Below are positions 26,421 to 35,889 of a stretch of 51,112 bases of DNA, piece after piece. The translations under genes and the position numbers were made by a program. The number at the start of each line of letters is the position of its first letter. Positions within the stretch are counted from its first letter, which is position 1. Source of the stretch: Flavobacteriales bacterium (GTDB lineage: Bacteria; Bacteroidota; Bacteroidia; Flavobacteriales_F; PHOS-HE28); the NCBI GenBank assembly GCA_019638085.1, contig JAHBUL010000025.1, forward strand, positions 1-51,112. The letters run 5' to 3'. The notes below the pieces were generated by a model, which did no database searches, was not told the origin of the DNA, and saw only the letters and a list, made by a program, of their open reading frames with translations.

Positions 26421-27590
26421 ATGGAATCCAGCATTTACTTCACACCCTCCAAGGCCTACGGCGATAGACGACCTGAATGGCCTGCCAATACCTTGGGTGA
26501 CCACACCGTTTTTCACACCACTAATGGTATGCCCTCTCTGGACGGTGTCAAGGTGGCCATCTTCGGGGTGTTGGATGATCCTGGGCATGCGAAGCCACGC
26601 GGCTGCGTGGATGCTCCCGATGCAATACGGGCCCAACTATACAAGCTTTACGTTCCGGCCAATAGCTTCGCAATGGCTGATCTCGGGGATCTTCATCCCG
26701 GAAATATGGCCGAGGACACCCGCCATGCACTTGCCGAGACCATTGCCGAGCTGGTGCGTTCGAACATTATGCCGGTGATCATCGGAGGAGGGCAGGCCCA
26801 CACCTTCGCGCAATATCTTGCCTACGAAAAACTGGAACGCACGGCCAATCTGGCCTGTATCGATGGTCGCTTTGACCTGGGGGAGCCCGGGCAAGGCCTG
26901 GCCGAGAGCAGTTACCTCAGCCACATCGTGCTACGTCAGCCCAACTATCTCTTCAACTACAGCAACCTGGGCTTCCAGACCTATTTGGTGGACCAGCCCG
27001 GTATCGAACTGATGGACAAGCTGTTCTTTGACGCACATCGTTTGGGCGATCTGCGGGCGGACCTCACCGAAGCGGAACCGGTGCTGCGGAATGCGGACAC
27101 CGTAAGTGTGGACATGACCAGTATCCGGCGATCGGATGCGCCCGGTACCACGCGGCCCGGACCGAACGGCTTCCATGGTGAGGAGGTGTGCCAGCTCATG
27201 CGCTATGCCGGCATCAGCGAAAAGGTCACATCCATAGGCATTTACGAAATGGACCCTTGGCGGGATCAGGATCAGGTAACCGCGCAACTGGCCGCTCAGA
27301 TGATCTGGTGTTTCCTGGATGGTTTTGGAAGTCGCACCAACGATCTCCCCTGGTTGGATCGCAAGCGGTTCACCCGTTTCCATGTACCCATCAAGGGGCA
27401 TGAACAGGAGTTGGTGTTCTACAAGAGCACCGTGAGTGACCGGTGGTGGATGGATGTTCCCTACCGCGCAGAGCGGGAGGCCCGGTTCGAGCGGCATCAT
27501 TTGGTTCCATGTGCCTACAGCGACTACACGGCAGCATGTCGTGAAGAGGTGCCGGACCGATGGTGGAGGACCTTCCAAAAACTAGCGTGA
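26421..27590 (+). CDS. Arginase/formimidoylglutamase-fold protein with degenerate metal site
   Basis: 389 residues of ureohydrolase fold. Motif 1 reads IIGGGQAHT, motif 2 reads IDGRFDLGE where active enzymes have DAHxD, and motif 3 reads SVDMTSIRRSDAPG where active enzymes have SxDxD. Thus the motif-2 His is Arg and the second motif-3 Asp is Thr, so the binuclear manganese site is probably not formed. The gene lies between topA and porP-gldKLMN, an arrangement I recall from other Bacteroidota. A non-enzymatic role connected with the secretion system, or an altered activity, is possible. Calling it formimidoylglutamase by homology alone would be unsafe. Confidence 0.85.
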   Translation: MESSIYFTPSKAYGDRRPEWPANTLGDHTVFHTTNGMPSLDGVKVAIFGVLDDPGHAKPRGCVDAPDAIRAQLYKLYVPANSFAMADLGDLHPGNMAEDTRHALAETIAELVRSNIMPVIIGGGQAHTFAQYLAYEKLERTANLACIDGRFDLGEPGQGLAESSYLSHIVLRQPNYLFNYSNLGFQTYLVDQPGIELMDKLFFDAHRLGDLRADLTEAEPVLRNADTVSVDMTSIRRSDAPGTTRPGPNGFHGEEVCQLMRYAGISEKVTSIGIYEMDPWRDQDQVTAQLAAQMIWCFLDGFGSRTNDLPWLDRKRFTRFHVPIKGHEQELVFYKSTVSDRWWMDVPYRAEREARFERHHLVPCAYSDYTAACREEVPDRWWRTFQKLA

Positions 27591-27734
27591 TCCCAATTTT
27601 AAAAGCAAGCTGGCGCGAACTCATTTTGCCGAAAAGTTCGAGCGGTATCCTTTTTTGCTATTTTGGCGGCTGTTAATACGGTCAAGGCTCCGGGCATAAT
27701 CATCGGAAAGCCGCGTCAAACAAGAAGAAACCGC

Positions 27735-28670
27735 ATGAGGGGGATAATTACTGCAGGGGTCTTTGTGCTGGTCGGGAGCGTTTCATTCGCTCAACAGGAC
27801 CCACAATTCACCCAGTACATGTTTGATCGTTTGTCGGTGAATCCGGCAGTGGCGGGCAGCACCGGCAATATCTGTGCCACAGCATTGATGCGTCAGCAGT
27901 GGACCGGTTTCGAGGGTGCCCCTAAAACAGGCTTGATCAACGTTCAAGGTCCCTTGACCAAGATCAATAGCGGATTGGGGCTTTCCGTGTATTTCGACAA
28001 GTTGGGCCAAGAGAAGAGCACCATCGCCAGGCTCCACTACGCATACCACTTCAAGGTGGGGGCCCAAAGCACTTTTAGTGCGGGCATTTATGCGGGCCTG
28101 TCCGGTCGCGCACTGGACGGACGGTGGATCGCCATCGACCCGGTGGCGGATGACAATGCCATCCCCACCAGCGGGAAAAGTGCCAGTGGCTTCGATATGG
28201 GTGCAGGACTCTATTATAAGACGCCGAATTTCTGGTTGGGCCTCTCAAGCACACAGCTTCCCGAAACCGAACTGAAGGACGTGAGCATTAAGAACAAGCG
28301 GCACTACTATGTGCAGACGGGCTACGATTGGGCCATCGGAGGAAACAAGAAGTACACGCTCCAGCCCAGCGTGCTCCTGAAGAGTGATGCATCCTCCACC
28401 CAGCTCGACATTGGAGCGCTCTTCCTGTATGACAACATGATCTGGATCGGAGCAAGCTATCGTACCGAGGATGCCATTGCTCCAATGATCGGTTATCAAC
28501 ATCAGTTCCCCAAAGGCGACAGTATGTTGCGCTTGGGATACAGCTACGACGTGACCACGTCCGAATTGAAAAACTACAGCAGTGGCAGCCATGAGGTAAT
28601 GTTGAGCTACTGCTTCAAAATAGTGAAACCGGTGGTGAATGAGATCTATCATCATCCCCGTTTCTTGTAG
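27735..28670 (+). CDS. porP: PorP/SprF-family type IX secretion outer-membrane protein
   Basis: 311 residues from the ATG at 27735 (signal peptide MRGIITAGVFVLVGSVSFAQQ). The family opening QDPQFTQYMFDRLSVNPAVAGS is clear, followed by many amphipathic beta strands (LGLSVYFDKLGQEKSTIARLHYAYHF) fitting a 14-stranded-type barrel. It is directly followed by gldK, as porP is by porK in Porphyromonas. Proteins of this family bridge PorE-like periplasmic proteins or cargo to the surface. The gap before it (27591-27734) is AT-rich with T tracts and probably holds the operon promoter. Confidence 0.93.
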   Translation: MRGIITAGVFVLVGSVSFAQQDPQFTQYMFDRLSVNPAVAGSTGNICATALMRQQWTGFEGAPKTGLINVQGPLTKINSGLGLSVYFDKLGQEKSTIARLHYAYHFKVGAQSTFSAGIYAGLSGRALDGRWIAIDPVADDNAIPTSGKSASGFDMGAGLYYKTPNFWLGLSSTQLPETELKDVSIKNKRHYYVQTGYDWAIGGNKKYTLQPSVLLKSDASSTQLDIGALFLYDNMIWIGASYRTEDAIAPMIGYQHQFPKGDSMLRLGYSYDVTTSELKNYSSGSHEVMLSYCFKIVKPVVNEIYHHPRFL

Positions 28671-28719
28671 GCGAGCGTAACAAAAGGACCAGATCTCCGT
28701 TGCATGTCTGTCCACAGGT

Positions 28720-28735
28720 ACCCCGGCTCCGGGGT
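28720..28735. other. Small GC hairpin between porP and gldK
   Basis: ACCCCGG-CT-CCGGGGT is a perfect 7-base inverted repeat in the 128-base gap. There is no T tract. It may modulate readthrough or mRNA stability between porP and gldKLMN; this is inference. Confidence 0.4.
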
Positions 28736-28798
28736 TGGACCTCAAGGAACCCTGCAAGGAACTTGGACAGATCAGGAGCGGTTAAAACAAGGAAGACC

Positions 28799-30151
28799 AT
28801 GGAACGACGTCCCATTCTCTATCTCTGCGGCATAGCCGTGCTGGCAAGTTGCGGGCAAGGCGGGCAAGGGCAGCTTATCGGTGCCCAGAACCGGCCCTCC
28901 TGGTACCAGGTGGACCCCTATGGGATGAACTATCTCCCGCTGGGTAGTTACGTGATGGGGCCAAGCGACCAAGATGCTCCATACGCCCAGGTAGCCAAAT
29001 CGAAGACGGTCTCCATCCAAGCGTTCTATATGGACCAGACGGAGATCAGTAACAACGAGTATCGCCAGTTCGTGGAATATGTCATCGACTCTACCGCCAA
29101 GCAGATCTTGGGTGAGGAGGATATCGGTGAGCATGTGATCACGGAGGACGAATTCGGCGAAGAGATCGATCCCCCTGTGATTAATTGGAAGGCCCGTATC
29201 TATTGGGACGGGGAAGAGGAACAGGAGGCCTTGTTCGATATGTACTACCCGGAAAGTGAGCGATTCTACCGTCGCAAGGAGATCGACACCAGGAAGCTGA
29301 TGTTCGAATACTACTGGATCGACCTGAAGGAGGCGGCCCGCAAGAGCGGTAAGGACCTGGACCTCGGTTACACCAACGTGAAGGGTGGCAAGACCAGCAT
29401 TCAAGGGCATAGTGACCGCAGCAAGTTCATCATCAAGGAGGTGATCAATGTCTATCCTGATACCTTGACGTGGGTCCATGACTTCACTTACGCCTACAAC
29501 GAACCAATGACCGAGAATTACTTCTGGCATCCGGCCTATGATGACTACCCTGTGGTGGGTGTTACCTGGAGCCAAGCCAAGGCTTTCAATGTATGGCGCA
29601 CCCAGAACATGATGAACGCATGGCTCCAAAGAGGAGGTGAGCCTTTCATCAACCATTTCCGTCTGCCCACGGAGGCTGAATGGGAGTATGCTGCACGTGG
29701 CGGCCTCGACCTCTCGCCATTTCCATGGGGTGGTCCATACGTGCGTAACCGCTCCGGTTGCTTTTTGGCCAACTTCAAGCCTCTGCATGGCAACTACACC
29801 GATGACGGCGGATTCCATACAGTGCCCGTGGATAGTTACTCCCCCAACGACTATGGGCTGTACAACATGAGCGGCAACGTGGCCGAGTGGACCAGCACCG
29901 CTTTTGATGAGAGCGTGTACGATTTTGATCATGACATGAACCCGGAGTACTCATTCGACGCGTTGGCAAATGACCCGCCAGCCATGAAGCGCAAGGTGGT
30001 GCGTGGTGGTTCATTCAAGGACGTTGGGCTGTATTTGCAGACCGGTACGCGGGCATATGAGTATCAGGACACGGCCAAGTGCTATGTCGGCTTCCGGAGT
30101 GCGTTGACCTATCTCGGTCGTGGCAAGGCAGTGCGCGCCGAAGACCTGTAA
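28799..30151 (+). CDS. gldK: Gliding/T9SS lipoprotein GldK (PorK)
   Basis: 450 residues from the ATG at 28799, which opens the lipoprotein signal (ERRPILYLCGIAVLASCGQ, lipobox LASC). The rest is an FGE-sulfatase-like fold lacking sulfatase maturation context: YVMGPSDQDAPYAQ, FYMDQTEISNNEYRQFVEYV, FRLPTEAEWEYAARGG, NMSGNVAEWTS and VVRGGSFKDVG. GldK forms with GldN the periplasmic ring attached to the outer membrane. First gene of gldKLMN. Confidence 0.97.
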   Translation: MERRPILYLCGIAVLASCGQGGQGQLIGAQNRPSWYQVDPYGMNYLPLGSYVMGPSDQDAPYAQVAKSKTVSIQAFYMDQTEISNNEYRQFVEYVIDSTAKQILGEEDIGEHVITEDEFGEEIDPPVINWKARIYWDGEEEQEALFDMYYPESERFYRRKEIDTRKLMFEYYWIDLKEAARKSGKDLDLGYTNVKGGKTSIQGHSDRSKFIIKEVINVYPDTLTWVHDFTYAYNEPMTENYFWHPAYDDYPVVGVTWSQAKAFNVWRTQNMMNAWLQRGGEPFINHFRLPTEAEWEYAARGGLDLSPFPWGGPYVRNRSGCFLANFKPLHGNYTDDGGFHTVPVDSYSPNDYGLYNMSGNVAEWTSTAFDESVYDFDHDMNPEYSFDALANDPPAMKRKVVRGGSFKDVGLYLQTGTRAYEYQDTAKCYVGFRSALTYLGRGKAVRAEDL

Positions 30152-30244
30152 AAAACACGACCGTCGGGATAGGGCATTGGAACCTGCCGTATCCTAACAT
30201 TCAGAAAGGAAGAACCCAGATCTAACCAAAAGCAAGGAGAACAG

Positions 30245-31033
30245 ATGAAACCAGGCAGCAAGAGGTGGAAGAATTTTATGGCCAAGTTGTACGGATTGGG
30301 CGCTTCAGTGGTGCTTGTCGGTGCACTTTTCAAGATCCAGCACTGGCCCATGGCCGACTTCTTCCTTATCATCGGATTGACAACGGAAGCGATCATTTTC
30401 GCGTTCTCGGCGTTCGAACCACCACACGAGGAACCGGATTGGAGCTTGGTCTACCCTGAATTGGCCTCGGCAGATCATGCCATCGGGCAGGATTTCAAGA
30501 CCGATGATCAGCGCTCCATCACTGAGCAGTTGGACGACATGCTCGAGAGCGCCAAGATCGAGCCGGAGCTGATCGAGAGTCTCGGAGCCGGTATGCGCAG
30601 CCTGAGCGATCAGGCCCGTGCCATGGGCGAGATCACAGGAGCCGCCTCCGCCACCAGTGAGTATGCTGAGAGCTTGAAAGGAGCTTCCAGCAAGGTGAGT
30701 GAACTGAGCGATAGCTATGTCAGGGCGAGCGAGAGCCTTGCGGGCCTTACCGACAACATGGATGCAGGCCGCAATGCAGGGGAGAACTTGGGCCGTATGG
30801 GCAAGAATCTCAGCGACCTCAATGAGATGTACGAACTCCAGTTGCGCACCAGCCGTGAGAAGCTGGAAGCCGCCAACCAGATGTTCGCAGGTATGAGCGA
30901 TATGCTCACCAACCTGAGCGAGAGCGTGAATGACACCAAGCGCTACAAGGAGAACATCTCCGAACTCAGTGACAACTTGGCCAAACTCAACACCGTTTAT
31001 GGCAACATGTTGGCTGCCATGACCGTTCGATGA
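30245..31033 (+). CDS. gldL: T9SS motor protein GldL (PorL)
   Basis: 262 residues. Two transmembrane helices near the N-terminus (about 15-60) carry the family residues ALFKIQHWPMADFFLIIGLTTEAIIFAFSAFEPP, including the Glu (in LTTEA) implicated in proton flow. The rest is a long cytoplasmic helical/coiled-coil segment. With GldM it makes the proton-driven rotary motor that powers type IX secretion and gliding. Confidence 0.97.
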   Translation: MKPGSKRWKNFMAKLYGLGASVVLVGALFKIQHWPMADFFLIIGLTTEAIIFAFSAFEPPHEEPDWSLVYPELASADHAIGQDFKTDDQRSITEQLDDMLESAKIEPELIESLGAGMRSLSDQARAMGEITGAASATSEYAESLKGASSKVSELSDSYVRASESLAGLTDNMDAGRNAGENLGRMGKNLSDLNEMYELQLRTSREKLEAANQMFAGMSDMLTNLSESVNDTKRYKENISELSDNLAKLNTVYGNMLAAMTVR

Positions 31034-31083
31034 GAGGATCGACCTGTTTGAAATAAACCAACCGACCAAATCCAGAGCCCAAT

Positions 31084-32739
31084 ATGGCAGGTGGCAATCT
31101 GTCCCCGAGACAGAAAATGATCAATTTGATGTACTTGGTACTTACGGCGCTGCTAGCGCTGAACGTATCCAAGGAGATCCTTGATAGCTTCATCATCGTG
31201 AACGAAGGTTTGGAGAATACCAAATCCACGTTCAAGGATAAGATGGATGCTACTTACGCTCAGTTCGAGCAGTTGGCGAAGGAGAACCAGGCCAAGTATG
31301 GAGCAGCGTGGAATGATGCACAACAGGTGCAACAGCTCGCCACCAAACTGGTTTCCCATATCGATACCCTGAAAGGGATGTTGATCTCCAAAACGGACGG
31401 TATCCCATTGGATCAAGTGATGGGCATGCATAACGGTGTAGACACCGTGCTGAACTTGGAGTATTTGAACGCTAAGGATAACAACACCCATATCACGGAA
31501 ATGATGGTGGGTTCCGAACCGGCGAAGCCAAAGGAAGGCCCTTACACAGCCCGTGAACTTCGTGGGATGTTGGAGAGTTTCCGGGAGAAGGTAAAAGTGG
31601 CCGCAGCAGGTGATGAGAAGCTACAGGCCAGTGCTGAGCGGATGTTCAACTTTGAGGACCGTAGGGATGCCAGTGGGACCATGAACAACTGGTCCTCCAT
31701 GAACTTCTACCACGTTCCCGTGGTGGCCGGTATCACCACGCTCTCAAAGATCCAAACGGACATTCGGACCATGGAGAGCGAACTGGTGAGCCGCATGATG
31801 AGCGGCGTGGAATCCAAGACCTTCAAGTTCAACACCTTGGCGGCCATCATCAAGCCACAAAGCAGCTACGTTACCGCAGGTGGAGTCTATCGTGCCAGCA
31901 TCTTTCTGGGCGCCTACGATAACCAGAACGCTCCGGAAGTATATGTGGCCGGTCCCGGTGCGTACGTGGATACCACGGTAAGCCCTCCCGTGATCGTGGG
32001 CGAGTCCAAGAAGCTGCCGATGGAAGGTGCAATGGCTATCTTGGAAGAACCAGCTACGAGTGCCGGACTGAAAGTGGTGACAGGCATTATCAAATTCAAG
32101 CCGGTAGGTGGTGAACTCCAGATCGAGAAATTCCGGGCTGAATATGAAGTTGCAGCCCCGAGCCTCGTGGTAAGCCCCACCAAGATGAACGTGTTCTATC
32201 GTGGTGTGGAGAATCCTGTGAGCATCAGCGTGGCGGGATACAGCGCCAGCAATATCCAACCGAGCATGACCAATGGCTCCTTGAGTAGGGACAGGGACGG
32301 ATACGTGGTGAAGCCGGGGGCCGGTCCGAGCGCTGTGATAAGCGTCACGGTGACGAATCCTGATGGCAGCAAGAAGGCCATGCAGGGCGTAGAGTTCCGC
32401 GTGAAGAACGTACCGAACCCCACCCCGTACTTCGCGGGCAAGGGCGTGAACGACAACACGGTGAAGAAGAACGAGATCGTTGCCGCGCAAGGAGTGATCG
32501 CCAAGATGGAGAATTTCGAGTTCGATCTTCGTTTCGACATCGTGAGCTATACCGTGACCACCACCATAGCGGGCAACGTGCTGGAAAAGCCCTGCACTGG
32601 GCCAGCGCTTAGCGCTGACGCCAAAGCCGTCCTGGAGAGGGTCAGGTCCGGTCAGAAAATATTCATTGAGAACATCAGGGCCAAAGGACCCGATGGTACC
32701 ATCAGGAACTTGGGGACACTCTCGTTCAAGGTGGTTTGA
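31084..32739 (+). CDS. gldM: T9SS motor protein GldM (PorM)
   Basis: 551 residues. It starts MAGGNLSPRQKMINLMYLVLTALLALNVSKEILDSF, the single inner-membrane helix that packs with GldL, followed by a helical D1 domain and beta-rich periplasmic domains D2-D4 (YRASIFLGAYDNQNAPEVYV, SPTKMNVFYRGVENPVSISVAGY, VKNVPNPTPYFAGKG). It spans the periplasm to the GldK/GldN ring. Length fits the family. Confidence 0.98.
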   Translation: MAGGNLSPRQKMINLMYLVLTALLALNVSKEILDSFIIVNEGLENTKSTFKDKMDATYAQFEQLAKENQAKYGAAWNDAQQVQQLATKLVSHIDTLKGMLISKTDGIPLDQVMGMHNGVDTVLNLEYLNAKDNNTHITEMMVGSEPAKPKEGPYTARELRGMLESFREKVKVAAAGDEKLQASAERMFNFEDRRDASGTMNNWSSMNFYHVPVVAGITTLSKIQTDIRTMESELVSRMMSGVESKTFKFNTLAAIIKPQSSYVTAGGVYRASIFLGAYDNQNAPEVYVAGPGAYVDTTVSPPVIVGESKKLPMEGAMAILEEPATSAGLKVVTGIIKFKPVGGELQIEKFRAEYEVAAPSLVVSPTKMNVFYRGVENPVSISVAGYSASNIQPSMTNGSLSRDRDGYVVKPGAGPSAVISVTVTNPDGSKKAMQGVEFRVKNVPNPTPYFAGKGVNDNTVKKNEIVAAQGVIAKMENFEFDLRFDIVSYTVTTTIAGNVLEKPCTGPALSADAKAVLERVRSGQKIFIENIRAKGPDGTIRNLGTLSFKVV

Positions 32740-32760
32740 TCACCGCTAAATCGCATCCAC

Positions 32761-33618
32761 ATGAGGAACCTTCAAAGCATACTGTTCGCCGCCCTGCTCT
32801 GTGCGGGACTCGGCATGGCCGGAACAAGCCAGGCACAGACGGTGCTGGATGGTGCCTACATCAAGGAGCACGGAAAGACCCAGCGCGTAGTGCCGTATCC
32901 CTATATCCGCGAAGCGGATGTGATGTGGTATCGGCGGGTATGGCGCGAGATCGATCTGCGGGAAAAGATCAACTTGCCGCTGTACTATCCGACCGAACCG
33001 ATCAACGATCGGAAAAGCCTTTTTGATGTGATCAAGCAAGGCATCCTGGAGGATGGGTCGATTACCGCATACGATCCAGGGCCGATCGGACTGGACGATG
33101 AATTCACCAAGGCGCTGCTTCCTTCAGAAGTGAAGGATATGCTGTTCAGTGTGGATACTACGATGACGGAGGATCTGGAAACCGGTGAATTGGTTCCGGT
33201 CTATACCACCACCGAGATCGCGAGTGCGAACATCCGGAAGTACCTGATCAAGGAGGACTGGATCTTTGACCGCCAACGGTCCGTGATGGATATCCGTATC
33301 ATCGGCCTTTGCCCCTTGCGCGAGAACATTGGTGAAGATGGTGAGCTGCGTGGATACTCCAAGATGTTCTGGCTCTATTTCCCCGAGTTGCGTTATGTGT
33401 TGGTGAACTGGGATGTGTTCAACAGGGAGAATGATGCGGAGCGGCGTTCCTTCGACCATGTGTTCTGGACACGACAATTCAATAGCACCATCACCAAGGT
33501 GAGCAACGTGTACGATCGTAACATTGCGCAGCACAAGACCGGAATTGATGCATTGCTGCAAGGAGAGGAGATCAAAGAGGACCTCTTCAACTTCGAGCAC
33601 GACCTCTGGAATTTCTGA
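32761..33618 (+). CDS. gldN: T9SS periplasmic ring protein GldN (PorN)
   Basis: 285 residues with a signal peptide (MRNLQSILFAALLCAGLGMAGTSQAQ). Family phrases are VVPYPYIREADVMWYRRVWREIDLREK, NLPLYYPTEPINDRKSLFDVI and LREDG-like IGLCPLRENIGEDGELRGYSKMFWLYFPELR. It starts 21 bases after gldM and is followed by a terminator, closing the porP-gldKLMN unit. It partners GldK under the outer membrane. Confidence 0.97.
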   Translation: MRNLQSILFAALLCAGLGMAGTSQAQTVLDGAYIKEHGKTQRVVPYPYIREADVMWYRRVWREIDLREKINLPLYYPTEPINDRKSLFDVIKQGILEDGSITAYDPGPIGLDDEFTKALLPSEVKDMLFSVDTTMTEDLETGELVPVYTTTEIASANIRKYLIKEDWIFDRQRSVMDIRIIGLCPLRENIGEDGELRGYSKMFWLYFPELRYVLVNWDVFNRENDAERRSFDHVFWTRQFNSTITKVSNVYDRNIAQHKTGIDALLQGEEIKEDLFNFEHDLWNF

Positions 33619-33640
33619 GGTTTGACCATTCTGCATTTTG

Positions 33641-33664
33641 AAGGCCCCGCCATCGCGGGGCCTT
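33641..33664 (+). terminator. Intrinsic terminator after gldN
   Basis: A perfect 10-base stem (AAGGCCCCGC / GCGGGGCCTT) with a 4-base loop is followed by CTTCTTTTTGG. It lies 22 bases after the gldN stop. Confidence 0.93.
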
Positions 33665-33761
33665 CTTCTTTTTGGTCTTTTTTTCTTCACCTCAACCGGT
33701 CTGTAAACAGCTCCAACGCCCTTGGATGATGCCGGGTACTTTCTTCCTAGCTCGATCCACG

Positions 33762-33769
33762 TACCTTTG
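33762..33769 (+). promoter_or_regulatory. Promoter -7 box of the ABC-F gene
   Basis: TACCTTTG fits TAnnTTTG and lies 11 bases before the ATG at 33781, implying a very short leader. The -33 match is weak (TTTC near 33740). Confidence 0.65.
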
Positions 33770-33780
33770 CCGCCCGAAAA

Positions 33781-35712
33781 ATGATCAGCGTCAACAATCT
33801 TCTTCTTCACTTCGGCGAGCGGCCGATGTTCGACAACGTGTCCTTCTTCATAGGAAGTGATGACCGGATCGGCCTTGTTGGACGTAACGGGGCAGGGAAA
33901 AGCACGCTGTTGAAGATCCTCGCAGGCCAGCAGCACTTTGACAAGGGGAACATCGGCAAGCCGAAGGACCTCACCATGGGCTACCTGCCGCAGGAGATGA
34001 CGCATGACCTTGAGCTCTCACCTTGGCAGGTGGCCGAGAAGGCATTTGAGGAGGCCCAAGAGCTCAATGCCCACATTGATTGGATCGCCAAGGATCTCGA
34101 GCAGGCGAAAACGGACGAAGAGGCCATGGACCTGGCCACACTGCTGGCCAATGCGCACGAACGCCTGAACACATTGGGCGTTTCCGATCATGACATGAAG
34201 ATCGAGCGGATGCTCAAGGGCATCGGTTTCGTGGACCAGGACCTGCACAGGAGCCTGAAGGAGCTGAGCGGAGGTTGGCGGATGCGGGCGGAACTGGCGC
34301 GGATCCTGCTCATGCAACCGGACCTTCTCCTATTGGACGAACCGACGAACCACCTGGACTTGCCTGCCATCCAGTGGTTGGAGGATCTGCTACGCACCTA
34401 TCCCGCAGCCTTGGTGCTCATCAGCCACGACAAGACCTTTTTGGACAAGCTTACCAAGCGGACGTTGGAGGTGCTAGGAGGTGGGATCATCGACCGTAAG
34501 GTGCCGTGGACCCAATATGTGGAGCTTCGTAAAGTGGAGCGCGAACAGCAATCCGCTGCTGCCAAGGAACAGCAGCGTTACATTAAGGAGACCGAGGCCT
34601 TGATCAATAAGTTCCGGGCCAAGGCCAGCAAGGCCGCCTTTGCCCAGAACCTGATCAACAAGTTGGATAAGCTCGATCGTATCGAGGTGGACGATGAGGA
34701 CCTGCGGAAGATGTTGGTGAAATTCCCTCCAGCTCCCACCAGCGGAAAGCTGGTGTGCGAGGTGCTCGGTGTATCCAAGGCCTATGGTCCCAAGCGGATA
34801 TTCAGCAACGCCGAGCTGACCATTGCCAAAGGTGAACACCTGGCCTTGGTGGGTGCCAACGGAACAGGGAAGAGTACCCTTGTGCGCATGATCATGGGTG
34901 AAGAATCCTACGAAGGCGAAATACGCTTGGGTCACAATGTGATCATAGGGTACTACGCCCAGGATATGCCGGAACGCATGTCCCCCTTGCGGACCGTCAT
35001 TGAAACTGCCGAGGATGCGGCCAGTGAGGACAACCGCACACGGGTTCGCGCCATGCTCGGGGCATTCATGTTCAGCGGCGAGGACGTGGACAAGAAGGTG
35101 AAAGTGCTCAGTGGGGGGGAGCGTGCACGGCTTGCGTTGTGCTGCATGCTGCTTAAGCCGTTGAACTTCCTCATCCTGGACGAACCCACGCACCATTTGG
35201 ACATCCAGAGCAAGGATGTGCTGAAGGAGGCGCTGAAGAACTACGACGGTACATTCCTGCTCGTGAGCCACGATCGGGACTTCCTCACGGGACTCACGGA
35301 CCGTTTGCTCGAACTGGACCAACTGCGGATCCGCGACCAGCACATGGACATCCTGGAGCTGATCGAAAGGCGGAAGGAACTACAAGGTGCGGACATCGGC
35401 AAAAGCTCCGCTCGCGTGAAGGAGGTGAAGTTGCCCAAAGGGGGTAAGGACCAGCGTGTGGGAAAGGATCGGGAGAAGGAATTGCGCAAAGCGAAGAGTT
35501 CCGTGGAACGACTTGAAAAGCGCCTGAGCGATCTGGAACAGGAAGAAAAGGGCCTGCAGGCCAAGGTGATGAAAGGCAACCTTTCACCCGAAGAGGTACA
35601 GGCAGGATATGAGAAAATGGGTGTTCTGGCCAAGCAGATCGCCGAGGTGATGAATGAGTGGGAAACTGCTGCAGCCCAAGTGGAGGAATTAGCGACGGAA
35701 GATCAATTTTGA
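33781..35712 (+). CDS. ABC-F family ATPase (tandem ABC, no membrane domain)
   Basis: 643 residues with two ABC modules: Walker A GRNGAGKST and GANGTGKST, signatures LSGGWRMR and LSGGERARL, Walker B LLLLDEPTNHLD and FLILDEPTHHLD, joined by the charged interdomain linker (QQRYIKETEALINKFRAKASKAAFAQ). The C-terminal 90 residues form a coiled coil (KAKSSVERLEKRLSDLEQEEKGLQAKV) as in Uup-type members. ABC-F proteins act on the ribosome or on nucleic acid rather than transport. The exact subgroup is not assigned. Confidence 0.96.
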   Translation: MISVNNLLLHFGERPMFDNVSFFIGSDDRIGLVGRNGAGKSTLLKILAGQQHFDKGNIGKPKDLTMGYLPQEMTHDLELSPWQVAEKAFEEAQELNAHIDWIAKDLEQAKTDEEAMDLATLLANAHERLNTLGVSDHDMKIERMLKGIGFVDQDLHRSLKELSGGWRMRAELARILLMQPDLLLLDEPTNHLDLPAIQWLEDLLRTYPAALVLISHDKTFLDKLTKRTLEVLGGGIIDRKVPWTQYVELRKVEREQQSAAAKEQQRYIKETEALINKFRAKASKAAFAQNLINKLDKLDRIEVDDEDLRKMLVKFPPAPTSGKLVCEVLGVSKAYGPKRIFSNAELTIAKGEHLALVGANGTGKSTLVRMIMGEESYEGEIRLGHNVIIGYYAQDMPERMSPLRTVIETAEDAASEDNRTRVRAMLGAFMFSGEDVDKKVKVLSGGERARLALCCMLLKPLNFLILDEPTHHLDIQSKDVLKEALKNYDGTFLLVSHDRDFLTGLTDRLLELDQLRIRDQHMDILELIERRKELQGADIGKSSARVKEVKLPKGGKDQRVGKDREKELRKAKSSVERLEKRLSDLEQEEKGLQAKVMKGNLSPEEVQAGYEKMGVLAKQIAEVMNEWETAAAQVEELATEDQF

Positions 35713-35729
35713 TCATCCCGCCGATTTAA

Positions 35730-35761
35730 TTGGAACCGTTACTCCGAAATGAGTATCTTTG
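35730..35761 (+). promoter_or_regulatory. Promoter of the initiator tRNA gene
   Basis: TTG (35730-35732), 21 bases, TATCTTTG (35754-35761) is a full Bacteroidota-type promoter. The tRNA starts 9 bases after it, as expected if transcription begins at or near the tRNA 5' end. Confidence 0.85.
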
Positions 35762-35770
35762 CCGCCCTAT

Positions 35771-35843
35771 TGCGGGGTGGAGCAGATGGTAGCTCGTCGG
35801 GCTCATAACCCGAAGGCCGTAGGTTCGAGTCCTACCCCCGCTA
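35771..35843 (+). tRNA. tRNA-fMet (initiator, anticodon CAT)
   Basis: The cloverleaf is complete: acceptor arms GCGGGG/CCCCGC, D stem GAGC/GCTC, anticodon arm TCGGG CTCATAA CCCGA, and T arm GTAGG TTCGAGT CCTAC. Three consecutive G-C pairs below the anticodon loop, an unpaired 1-72 position (T-T) and a purine-11/pyrimidine-24 pair mark it as initiator rather than elongator. CCA is not encoded. A decayed second copy lies 470 bases downstream. Confidence 0.95.
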
Positions 35844-35848
35844 CGAAG

Positions 35849-35875
35849 GAAGCCCGGTCAATGTGATCGGGCTTC
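35849..35875 (+). terminator. Hairpin after tRNA-fMet
   Basis: An 8-base perfect stem (GAAGCCCG / CGGGCTTC) with an 11-base loop starts 6 bases after the tRNA. There is no T run, but position and strength suit tRNA 3'-end formation. Confidence 0.65.
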
Positions 35876-35889
35876 GCTAGTTCTAACGC

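Noticed and set aside
28799..30151. A formylglycine-generating enzyme
   Set aside because: The FGE-sulfatase fold is seen, but the lipoprotein signal and the gldL-gldM-gldN neighbours identify it as GldK, which is structural.
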